Source: Cephalotus follicularis (taxonomy: Eukaryota; Streptophyta; Magnoliopsida; Oxalidales; Cephalotaceae). Taken from it: a DNA stretch of 64,000 bases. Location of the stretch: the NCBI GenBank assembly GCA_001972305.1, contig BDDD01000422.1:62001-126000 (forward strand), read 5' to 3'. Positions 11,405 through 21,300 of this stretch are shown in pieces (within the stretch, counting starts at the first letter, position 1; each line of letters begins with the position of its first letter). The translations under genes and the position numbers were made by a program. The notes below the pieces were generated by a model. That model ran no database searches. It was given only the letters and a program-made list of their open reading frames with translations, and was not told where the DNA came from.

Positions 11405-11599
11405 TGTGGACATGAGCTGTACATAATTATTAGATTGATTTGTTACTTATTAAATTGATTTGTTACTTACTCTCTTTCCTAAATTGTACCTCAATTGTAG
11501 GAGGAAATTGTGTAATTAGATGTGCATCATGATGTATAAATCAGTCCCTATATCACTCTTTGAAAGATATGAAAGAAAGAAAGAAATTACTTTCTAACA
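11405..11599 (+). repeat. Copia-2 5' LTR
   Basis: Starts TGTGGACATGAG and ends TTTCTAACA. It contains an internal near-tandem repeat of TTAGATTGATTTGTTACTTA and a TATA-like TATAAATC at 11535. Confidence 0.93.
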
Positions 11600-11611
11600 T
11601 GGTATTAGAGA
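11600..11611 (+). other. Copia-2 primer-binding site
   Basis: TGGTATTAGAGA directly abuts the LTR. It is the usual tRNA-Met-type site TGGTATCAGAGC with two changes. Confidence 0.75.
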
Positions 11612-11640
11612 ATTGATCATAATACTGTGATAAGACCGCC

Positions 11641-12642
11641 ATGACAGACCCCGAGAAGGTGCCCCTCCAGGAACGGGGTGCAGAAGCTATTCTGGAGGAT
11701 CTCACGGCTAGTTTAAAAAAATTCCTGGTGCAACCCCATGCTCAGAATCCAACATCTTTTCCTGACTCCTCTACAACTCAGATTGCCATTAAGTTGGTTG
11801 GAAATAACTATGGCCTTTGGTCCCAAGTTGTTGAGATGTATATCTCTGGAAAAGACAAATTGGGATATATTAACGGCGACCTTCCTCTTCCATCTCCAAC
11901 AGATCCCGGCTTTCGGAAGTGGAAGACCGAATATTCGACTGTTCGGGGGTGGTTAATGAACTCCTTGGATCCATCGTTGATAAGTAATTTCATCCGGTTT
12001 CCAACTGCAAAGGCAATCTGGGATTCGATTGCAACTATCTTCTTCGACGGCAAAGACACATCACAAGTGTATGACTTGAAATGGCGGGTGACCCGAATGA
12101 AACAAGATGGAGGGCCTATTGAAAAGTACTACAATGGTCTTCAAGGAATATGGAGGGAGATAGATTTTCGTCATCCTAATCCGATGGTCTGTGCGGCAGA
12201 TATCGAGAAGTACAATTTGACTATCCAGGAAGACTGAGTTTATCTCTTCCTAGATGGATTAGACGATCGTCTAGATAATGTGCGTGCCGATGTGTTGCTG
12301 ATGTAGCCTTTTTCAACAATTGACCAGACCTATGCTCGTGTTCGTAGGGAAGAATTGAGACAGGCTGTGATGCTATCAAACCCATACTCCACTCATCCCG
12401 CTGCCATGACTTTAAAGGGTGTTCAGACTGACTCTAGGCAGATACCAACACTCCAACTATCGAAGCTAGGAGACTCTTTTGATGATGGAAGGAACAGAAC
12501 TGCTCAAAAAACTAGGATCTCTAAGGAATCTGGTTGTACAAAATGTGGGAACCCACGACATACTATTGAAACGTGTTTCCAGGTGCATGGATATCCAGAG
12601 TGGTGGAAGGAACTGAAAGCTCGAAAGCATGGTGACTGCTGA
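11641..12642 (+). pseudogene. Copia-2 gag
   Basis: Starts at ATG 11641 (MTDPEKVPLQERG), the first ATG after the primer site. The capsid region shows LVGNNYGLWSQVVEMYI (about 11790), the usual copia gag N-terminal pattern, then GWLMNSLDPSLI and AKAIWDSI. A TGA at 12235 and a TAG at 12304 interrupt it. The nucleocapsid knuckle has CTKCGNPRHTIETC at about 12538-12579, followed by F-Q-V-H-G-Y-P-E-W-W. Protease follows in another frame, so a frameshift lies near 12630. Confidence 0.87.
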
Positions 12643-14013
12643 ACCTGAACTGTCACTGGTACCTCAAGATGAGGGTCCCATCGATCCCACTATGCCCTGT
12701 GATGAAGGTAAAAATGGCTGCGTATTTATGAGTTCTAAACAAAGACAGCCTTGTGGCTGGATTATTGATTCTGGGGCGTCAGACCACATGAACTTTGATC
12801 CGGCTGACTTCGTCCAGTCTTCACAACCACACAGTGTCACCAATGCAAATGGCGCAGCTTCTCCAGGGACAGGGGCTGGAATTGTTGCTTTTTCTCCTGT
12901 TCTTTCTTTATCTAATACATTATCGGTTCCCTCTCTTTCCAATAAATTGCTCTCAGTGGGTCAAGCTACTAAGGATATTAACTGTGTTGTTCTCATATAT
13001 CCAACTTTTTGCCTTTTTCAGGATATTCTCACAAAGGAGATTATTGGGCATGGTACTAAGAGAGGGGGGTTATATTACTTGGACGATTTCACTACTGGCT
13101 GCGCAAATCATACTCAACATGTTTTTAATGACAATGAACAACATATATGGTTGTGGCATTGTCGCCCAGGGCATCCATCATTTAGTTACATGAGGCATCT
13201 ATTTCCAAAGTTATTTTCCACTGTATCAGACTCAGTTTTTAAATGTGATACATGCATATTGGCCAAGAGCCATCGTGTTTCTTTTTCCTTAAGTTTGAAT
13301 AAAAGTGAAGTTCCTTTTTCTCTTATCCACTCTGATGTTTGGAGGCCCTCCCCACTTACTACTGGAACTGGTATTCGATGGTTTATATTTTTTTTGTTGA
13401 TGATTGCACTAGGATGACGTGGTTGTATTTGCTCAAACGGAAAGATGAAGTTCTCGACGTATTTCAGGTGTTTCATACCATGATTCAAACCCAGTTCTCT
13501 GCGAAGGTTCGGATTCTCCGAACAGATAATGGGGGAGAGTTTGTTAATCAGCGGTTTCAACTTTATTTTCAAGATCACGGTATCCTCCATGAAACTTCAT
13601 GTGCCTAAACCCCACAGTAGAATGGAATCACCGAACGAAAGAATCGACATATCTTGGAAACTACTTGGGCTTTGCTTCTTGGGGGCAACGTCCTATCACG
13701 GCACTGGGACAGTGCTATTGCCATTGCAGTACACCTCCTGAACCGTATGCCATCAAAGGTGTTGCATTTCAAGACTCCATTACAATCTCTATCTCAGCAC
13801 GTCTCCTTGCCCTCTGTCTTAATGATTTCACCTCGTGTTTTTGGCTGTGTTGCCTATGTTCATCTTCATAAAAATCAACGCAGTAAATTAGATCCTTGTG
13901 CTGTTCGGTGTGTGTTTTTGGGCTATGGTGCTCAGCAGAAAGGGTACAAGTGCTATCATCCTCCTACTCGGCGAACATATGTCACCATGGATGTGACCTT
14001 CTTGGAGACATAA
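12629..14013 (+). pseudogene. Copia-2 protease and integrase
   Basis: Protease signature WIIDSGASDHM at about 12759-12791. The pre-integrase region has LWHCRPGHPS and CDTCILAKSHR (about 13154-13276). The frame breaks at a run of T (about 13387-13396) and continues one frame over with VYIFFVDDCTRM (catalytic D), LRTDNGGEFVN (second D, about 13516) and N-G-I-T-E-R-K-N-R after two stops (13606, 13618) for the E. The C-terminal block FGCVAYVHLHK...FLGYGAQQKGYKCY is clear. A TAA at 14011 ends it. Confidence 0.87.
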
Positions 14014-16121
14014 ACATTCTTTTCTTCCTCCGATTCGAATTTCCAGGAGGGGGGAGCAATTGGAAGTCTGAATTGGTGGGAAAGCTGTGGCGTTTCGTCA
14101 TTGACTCCACTGAATCCTGTACAAGGTGCTGAAGAGACTGGCATCAACACAGGTAGTAAGGACCGAAAAGATGGTGACCGTTGTGATAACAAGTGCGGTT
14201 TTGGCATAACAGAAGAAGAAACAAGGATGATCCATACAATTGAGCCTGCAGATAACAGACAGGTAGATCGCAAGCATCATGAACCTATATTTGAGCAGGA
14301 CAGTAATCAAACACAAGAGGAAAATCTTGAAGAACCCCTCTCTCCAGTTCCTGGCCAAACTCCTGAGAATATGCCTGAGGTAATATCTCCTTTACATAAT
14401 AATACACCTATCTCTGTTGGATATACACTTCCTTTCAGGCACAATCGTGGAAAACCACCCAATCGGTATTCACCTGATGTGGAGGGAAAAAACTCTCAGT
14501 ATCCTATTGGGAATTATGTATCAACGCAGCACCTATCATCTATGTACAGGACATTTGCTCATAATGTGTCTTCAGTACATACTCCTAATAGGGTACAAGA
14601 GGCCCTTGCAGACCCAAGGCTATGAGGGATGAGATGGAGGCATTACAAAAGAATGAGACCTGGAAGTTGGTGATGCTACCGGAGGGGAAGCGGACAGTTG
14701 GGTGTAAATGGGTATTCTCAATTAAGTACAAGGCTGATGGATCTGTTGAACGATACAAGGTGAGGCTTGTGGCAAAGGGGTATACGCAAACGTATGGTAT
14801 AGATTACCTGGAAACCTTCTCTCCAGTGGCAAAGTTGAATACTATCCGAGTATTGTTATCACTTGCTGCGAACTTAAACTGGCCACTACATCAATTTGAT
14901 GTAAAGAATGCGTTCCTTCACGGGGACCTTGACGAAGAAATCTATATGGATATCCCACCAGGATATACTGTTCCATCACAAACGGGATCACAAACGGGGG
15001 TGGTGTGTAAATTGCAGCGGTCTCTATATGGATTGAAGCAATCTCCCCGTGCATGGTTTGGGAGGTTTAGCCTGGCTATGAAAAGGTACGGTTACACTCA
15101 GAGTCACTCGGATCACACTTTATTTTTAAAACGACGTCAGGGCTTGGTAACAACTTTGATAATTTACGTAGATGATATGATTATCACTGGAAATGATCAA
15201 GAGGAAATTTCTAGTCTACAAGGAAAACTGGCATCCGAATTTGAGATGAAGAACTTCAGAGGACTCAAGTATTTCCCTAGGAATTCAAGTAGCACGATCC
15301 AAAAAAGCATATTTTTGTCATAAAGGAAATACGTACTCGATTTACTTTCCGAAGTGGGGATGTTAGATTGTAAGCCTGCTGCAACCCCAACTATTCAGAA
15401 CTATAAGCTTGGAGAATGCTCAGATCATGCACCAACTAACAAGGAGAGGTATCAAAGGTTGGTGGGTAAACTAATATATTTGTCTCACACACGTCCAGAT
15501 ATTGCATATGCTGTCAGTATGGTTAGTCAGTTTATGCATTCCCCAAGTGAAGGTCATATGGAAGCTGCAATTCGGATTCTATAGTACTTGAAGTTAGCCC
15601 CAGGGAAAGGTCTATTATTTTCAAAGAACACTCATCTTAATATTGAAGGTTATGCAGATGCAGATTGGGCAGGTAGTATTTCTGTTAGAAGATCAACATC
15701 AGGCTACTTCACCTTTGTAGGCGGTAACCTAGTCACATGGAGAAGTAAGAAGCAAAAGGTTGTAGCGTTATCTAGTGCTGAAGCGGAATTCAGGGGAATG
15801 GCTAGAGCTATATGTGAGCTTTTCTGGCTCCGGAAACTAATGACGGAAATTGGTTTTGCTCCCAAGTCAGCGATGAGTTTATTCTGTGATAATAAAGCTG
15901 CTATTGAGATAGCACATAACCCTGTCCAACATGATCGAACAAAGCATGTGGAGGTCAATCGTCATTTTATCAAAGAAAAAATTGATGCTAAGGAGGTTCG
16001 ATTTCCATTTGTAAAAACGGAAGACCAGTTAACTGATGTTCTTACCAAGGCTGTCTCTAGTAGGGTCTGCTATAATTCACTTGGCAAGTTGGGCATCCAT
16101 GATATCTATGCACCAACTTGA
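14014..16121 (+). pseudogene. Copia-2 reverse transcriptase and RNase H
   Basis: A linker frame at 14101-14625 ends in RVQEALADPRL, and RT follows one frame away at 14622 (MRDEMEALQKNETWKLV). RT motifs: YKVRLVAKGYTQ, FDVKNAFLHGDL, SLYGLKQSPRAW and the catalytic Y-V-D-D-M (about 15168-15182). Stops are at 15321 and 15582. RNase H: YADADWAGS (about 15650), KVVALSSAEAEF, LFCDNKAAIEIA. It ends at TGA 16119-16121. The long open runs support recent activity of the parent element. Confidence 0.9.
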
Positions 16122-16128
16122 GGAGGCG
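16117..16128 (+). other. Copia-2 polypurine tract
   Basis: Purine-rich CTTGAGGAGGCG directly before the 3' LTR, overlapping the end of pol; the plus-strand primer in LTR elements. Confidence 0.7.
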
Positions 16129-16323
16129 TGTGGACATGAGCTGTACATAATTATTAGATTGATTTGTTACTTATTAGATTGATTTGTTACTTACTCTCTT
16201 TCCTAAATTGTACCTCAATTGTAGGAGAAAATCGTGTAATTAGATATGCATCATGATGTAAAAATCAGTCCCTGTATCACTCTTTGAAAGATATGAAAGA
16301 AAGAAATAAATTACTTTCTGACA
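16129..16323 (+). repeat. Copia-2 3' LTR
   Basis: Starts TGTGGACATGAG, ends TTTCTGACA; same 195-bp length as the 5' LTR, about eight differences by eye. Confidence 0.93.
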
Positions 16324-18079
16324 GAGGTCTGATGGACATCATAAAAACAGAAGCTCTCAAGTGCGTGTTTCTATCTGAAACTCGCATTTTTGATAGAGAT
16401 ATGCATAAATTGAAGATGAGATTGGGTTTTAAAAACTGTTTAGCGATAGACCTTAGAGTAACTACTGGGGTCATGCTTTGTTATGGGAGGAGGAAATGGA
16501 CGTAGTTGTCCTATCTTATTCAAAGTTCCATATTGACACAGTGATTAATGAAAATAATGGCCAACTTACTTGGAGATTCACAGGGGTGTATGGACAACCA
16601 GAAACTCACCAAAGACATAAAACATGGAATCCACTGAGGGAGCTATCCCATTGATCAGATTTGCCATGGGTTTGTGCAGGCAACTTTAATGAAATATTGT
16701 GTAACAGAGAAAAAGATGGTGGAAGTGTGAGAAACGACAGACAAATGCAAGACTTTTGGGGGCTTTAGATGGCTGCCTGTATCTGATTTGGGCTTTAAAG
16801 GGCATGGGAGTGGTTTTACCTGGAGCAATAAAAGAATGGGTCCAAACCAAATTACGGCTAGGCTGGGCAGGTTCGTTGCCTCACCATCATGGTGTAATCT
16901 CTTCCCTTGTGCCATTGTGAGCCATGGAACAACCAACACCTCAGACCACTGCCCAATCATATTGAATACTTATGGGGTTGGTGGAAATGGAAGGCGAATA
17001 AGAAGGATACATCGGTTTGAGGCTATGTGGACCAAGGAGAGCAGTGGCGGAGCCAGGATTTTAAGCCCATGGGTGCAAAAATGCAGTTGGGCAATTGGGC
17101 TGCTTGTCATGGGTGCAAAACTGATTGTTTCAGGGATTTGTTCATATCTCTACACAGGTGGGCAGCTAGACTGCCCGTTTCAGTGGGTACAGCCACACTC
17201 ACTCGTGCGTGTGTGGCTCCGCCCCTGAAGGAGAGTATATGTGGTGAAATTATCTAGGATGCATGGCGCTCGGGCGCTGAAGGGCAACCTGTCGAGGTAG
17301 TGCTCAGGAAAATCAAGGAGTGTAGAAGTAGGTAGGTCGAATGGAATAAAACTGAGCTAGGGTCTGTTGGATAGAACTTGAAACGCCTAAGGGAGGAGCT
17401 GAAGGAGACTTTTGACCAGAATGGTGGTGCTTTGCAAACCAACGGGCTGAAGAGCTTTCAAAGGAGATTAACACTCTTTTGGAAAAGGAGGAGACCATGT
17501 GGAGGCATGGATCCAGAGTAATATGGTTGAAAGAGAATGACAAAAATACAAGCTTTTTCCATTCCAAAGCATCACAAAGGAGGAAGAGGAACAAAATTTT
17601 GGGGCTAAGAGACAGTTCGGGTCAGTGGCAAGAACAAGATGCAGTTATAGAGAATACTGTAGTTTCATACTTCCAAGATATTTATAAAAGCAAACCTGTG
17701 GAACATGCAAATGAGATACTTAATTGCATCCAGCCAGTGGTAGATGATAATATGAACTTATCACTGTTGGCGCCAGGCACCAAAGAGTAGATTAGAGAAG
17801 CTTTAAAGTAGATGTACCCTACAAAGGCACCAGGTCCGGATGGAATGCCTTCTCTATTTTTCCAACAATTCTAAAATGTGGTGGGAGAAGATCTCTCAAA
17901 ATTGGTAATGGATTTTTATGCTCTCAAAGTAAGTCTGAAGAAATTGAATTTTACTCATATAGCTCTTATCCCCAAAATTAAAAATCCTGAAGGACCTACC
18001 GATTTCAGACCAATAAGTTTTTGCAATGTTATTTATAAAATAATAGCTAAAGTGTTAGCAAATCGGTTGAAGGTCATTC
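16324..18079 (+). pseudogene. LINE ORF2: endonuclease and first half of RT
   Basis: LINE endonuclease nicks the target and RT primes from the nick. It resumes after Copia-2 with GLMDIIKTEALKCVFLSETR (the E of the endonuclease active site). A TAG at 16503 and further stops follow. The GFTWSNKR and TSDHCPI motifs at about 16810-16960 close the endonuclease. A hAT MITE sits at 17042-17227. From 17510 the linker and RT follow: WLKENDKNTSFFHSKAS, KAPGPDGMP (about 17824) and FRPISFCNVIYKIIAKVLAN (about 18004-18063). The RT is cut at 18079 by a solo LTR. A frameshift lies between 17235 and 17479. Confidence 0.88.
17042..17227. mobile_element. hAT-type MITE, 186 bp
   Basis: Ends are inverted repeats: CAGTGGCGGAGCCA at the left and the complement of CAGGGGCGGAGCCA at the right. 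A perfect 8-bp duplication AAGGAGAG flanks it (17034-17041 and 17228-17235), and hAT elements make 8-bp duplications. It is too short to code. It interrupts LINE ORF2 between endonuclease and RT. Confidence 0.88.
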
Positions 18080-20271
18080 TGATGGAAACGAACAAACCAT
18101 TTCCTATACCTCAAATGGACTTGGGTATATCGGGTGTAGAACAAAACTTTAATAACATGTAATGCAGCGGAAAAACACCCTTAGCATAAACAAAACAGTC
18201 CATTATGGCAAGAACACAAGCCACAAGGATCACCACATCATACAAGAGTTGAATAGGTGTCATCAAAGACAATCAATGGTGACACACACAAGCATGGCAT
18301 AACACAAAACATGACAGCCAAAAGGGAAGATATAGAATTTATACCTTCGGCTGGTGGCTCCTCCTTTTCTCTGCCGCACAAACCAGCAAGTCCAGGACAG
18401 CAAATGGAACCCTAAGTATAGCACACTCTCACTGAAAAACTTATGGAGAGAAGATTCAATTTTGACAAGATGTTGTCAAAAGGAATCCACCCTAAATAAG
18501 TCACTTTGCTTGGTGTATCGGTAGGGGAAGATATACAATCTGCAGATAGGTCTCTCATAATTGTCAAGCAATTATCCCCTTAAACATTTTGGGCCCGTTT
18601 TCTGCAGATAAAGCTTCTCACCAACCACCTTTTTCCTCTCTCCCACTTTCCCATACACTAGGGATCATGGTGTTAACACCCTGGGGGTTTGAAACCATGA
18701 TCCCCACATGTACATATCATGTATGGACATGAGAAACCGGCAGGATATGAGAGAGAGAACGTGCCCATGATGTGTGATCGTGCACAGGTTGCACAACTAG
18801 CACAAAGCGTAGACGCTTTCAACAAAAACGCCGACGCTTATATGACATGGCACTAAACGTCGACGTCTTTCTAAAAGACAACGTCACCTATACAAGCGTT
18901 AAGCGTCGACGCTTCCTATAAGACGTCGACGCTTTGTCCAATGTAATGCGTCGACTCTTTCCTGGAAGGCGTCGACACTTTGACTGGTATATGAAGCAAT
19001 TTGAGTATAAGTCCAACTTATTTTATCCCTTCTAATATTGATTAAGTAAGATTAAGCAAAAGTGTTTCCACAAGATGCAAAATCCACATAATCGATATTT
19101 GATTTAATTTCACAAAGACTTAATATGTCCAACATATTAAAGAACTAATCATTATAGGGTAAGGACCCTATAAAATATTGGTTAAAATCGGAGGTGTTCA
19201 TAAATTACCGAAATACCCATAGGGTTCGGTTCAGCCATTCTAAATAGTCCTAGACCAATTTACTCTTAGAATAATATATAATATTATCCAAATGGAAAAA
19301 TTAATCTAATTAATTTTCCCATAATTTATTACACACCACTTTAACCCTAGATTTTCTAAGTTGTCGGTTCTCGTATACTTTAATACGTTGTCATACTTGA
19401 CCCCATTGAGGTCTAGGGTAAGGATATGTGTCAATCCTAGATAATACCTCAATACCTAAATTATCTGATTATTACTAGGACATTCGACAGATTCTCTGAA
19501 AATCTAATTTCCAATCTACCTTAACCTTGGCCAAGGATTTCATAAGTCCAAAGTACAATCAGACCATAATATGGTCGACCACATTCGCTTAGGTGTGACA
19601 ATCCCTTATTGTGCACTCGCTTATATTCGTATAGATTCGATAATACCCAAAGACCACCCGATTGCCAGCCCTGCACAAGAACTGGGTAATGTGGAGATCA
19701 AAGCAAAACTGTCTCCATACAATATAGAGCAATAGCTTAGGTCTAAGGATCAGACGAGTTCGAGAACTCGCTAAGTGACTAACACTTATACACAGCCGCA
19801 ACAAGTAGGAGTCACTACAGACACGAGAATAACAACTATCCAAACAGTGTCTCATACGCGGGTCCAGTTCAGTGTACACGCTCCTAGCGCGCATCCCGTA
19901 TTTGCCCTAGTGTCCAACACAGATTGTAGTGAGAAAAACCATCCTCTAATTCCATGAGTAGGCAACATACGTGCAAGTCTATCCGGTTCACTAATGCCCA
20001 CAAAGTGAACCTATGACTTGGAACTAATTTGACATAAGGAATAAGGTAACCAATCTCACAGCCTTCATCCTAGGCATCCAACCTTATGTCAGGGCATCAC
20101 AAGCGTAAGTAGGTAAATAACAAACTACTTCAATTAAGTGATAAAACACAAGTGATATTGCCATAACAAATGAGCACATGTCATACATAAAAAGAATAAG
20201 ATTGTTTATATACAAGGATAGATATAAAACGACAGCCCATCCAATGGCTTGTCGGGTCACTACATCTAACA
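18080..20271 (-). mobile_element. Solo LTR (about 2.2 kb), copia-like, reverse
   Basis: Reads TGATGGAAACG...CATCTAACA on the + strand, flanked by a perfect 5-bp CATTC (18075-18079 and 20272-20276). Removing it with one CATTC rejoins the LINE RT frame (VIL then PNVIYENQSAF). On the minus strand it starts TGTTAGATGTAG and ends TTTCCATCA with CCGCTGCATTA near the end, a layout shared with 41291-46267, 43127-45640 and 57237-59724. No coding region. Open frames at 19589-19957 and elsewhere in it are spurious. Confidence 0.85.
18801..18981. repeat. GTCGAC dyad cluster in solo LTR
   Basis: About seven units such as AAGCGTAGACGCTTT, AAGCGTCGACGCTT and AAGACGTCGACGCTTT, spaced about 20-30 bp apart. 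Confidence 0.75.
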
Positions 20272-20276
20272 CATTC

Positions 20277-21300
20277 TCCCTAATGTCATTTATGAAAATC
20301 AGAGTGCCTTTGTCCCTGACAGATTAATTACATAAAAATTTTAGTTGCTTTTGAAGCGATCCACTGGTTGCAGAATAAAAGAAAAGGGAGATTCAACTCG
20401 ATGGCAGTTAAACTTGACATGAGTAAAGCATACGATAGAGTGGAATGAGAATTTCTGAGGGAGCAGACCCTTTATGAGATGTGTCACTTCGATAAAATAT
20501 TTAGTCCTTATTAATGGTGATGCAAAAGGATACATCCAACCATCTAGAGGTTTACGTCAGGGTGATCCATGGTCTCCCTATCTCTTTCTCCTTTGTGCTG
20601 AAGGATTGTCAGCCCTCATTAATAAATTTGTCCATCAAGGCGACCTACATGGTGTCCGAATAGCTTCTGGTAGCCCTAAAATATCTCATTTATTTTTTGC
20701 TGATGATAGTTTGCTTTTTATGAGAACTAACCAGCCTGAATATCAGAAATTGCTAAATATGTTGAATATATATGAAGCAGCTTCGGGCCAAAAAATAAAT
20801 ATTGAGAAAACGAGACTGTTCTTTAGTAGGAACACTATGAGGCCACCAAAAGGTTGATGAGTCTATCCTTGGAGTCCAAGCAGATATAAAATGTGAAAAA
20901 TATATGGGGCTATCGACTGTTGTTGGGAGATCAAAAACATTTCTTTTTCAGTCTATAAAGGAACATGTCTGGAGTAAATTTAAAGGCTGGACGGAGAAAT
21001 TATTATCGAAGGCAGGATGAATGGTTCTTATTAAAGCTGTGGCTTAGTCCATTCCAACATATGCTATGAGTGTTTTTAAACTACCTCAGTCTTTGTGCTC
21101 AAAATTAAATAGTCTATGTAGCCAATTCTAGTGGGGACAACAGAGAGATGAAAGACGGATACACTGGGTTTCTTGGAAATCTCTGTGTGACTCGAAGTCC
21201 AGTGGTGGAATGGGCTTTCATGAACTGCGAGCATTTAACATAGCAATATTGGCCAAGCAAGCTTGGAGACTGGCATTGGGCACTGATTCAAATGCTCTAA
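20277..21300 (+). pseudogene. LINE ORF2: second half of RT, 3' truncated
   Basis: Continues the RT after the solo LTR: NVIYENQSAFVP, MAVKLDMSKAYDRVE (about 20401-20445), then an apparent internal deletion, then LINGDAKGYIQPSRGLRQGD and the catalytic F-A-D-D (about 20695-20707). Downstream thumb-type sequence is readable with several stops (SIPTYAMSVFKLP, GGMGFHELRAFNIAILAKQAWRL). It stops at about 21300, where gypsy LTR sequence begins. The cysteine-rich or RNase H end and the poly-A tail are absent. Confidence 0.87.

Larger units (their letters stand above)
11405..16323 (+). mobile_element. Copia-2: Ty1/copia retrotransposon with short LTRs
   Basis: Two 195-bp LTRs (11405-11599 and 16129-16323) differ at about eight positions by eye, so this is the youngest full-length element seen here. 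It has a primer-binding-like site, gag, protease, integrase, RT, RNase H and a purine tract in copia order. The gag with a C-terminal G-Y-P-E-W-W after the knuckle resembles the Ale/Retrofit type (inference). There is no flanking duplication: the host ORF2 continues seamlessly from 11404 to 16324. Roughly seven stops and three frameshifts disable it. Confidence 0.93.
1..21300 (+). mobile_element. Plant L1-type LINE, split by nested insertions
   Basis: A non-LTR retrotransposon with an RNA-binding ORF1 and an endonuclease/reverse-transcriptase ORF2. Its own sequence is 1-1541, 11311-11404, 16324-17041, 17236-18079 and 20277-21300; the gaps are younger elements. Removing Copia-1 and one copy of its flanking 5-mer restores the ORF1 frame; removing Copia-2 restores the ORF2 frame. 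Bases 1-241 look like 5' leader, and the true 5' end may lie left of the window. The 3' end (rest of ORF2, poly-A tail) is missing: at about 21300 the sequence runs directly into a gypsy LTR. Many stops and frameshifts show that it is dead. Confidence 0.88.

Noticed and set aside
19589-19957. Pair of 60-100 residue frames in the solo LTR 18080-20271
   Set aside because: Non-coding LTR; no domain, not shared with related LTRs.
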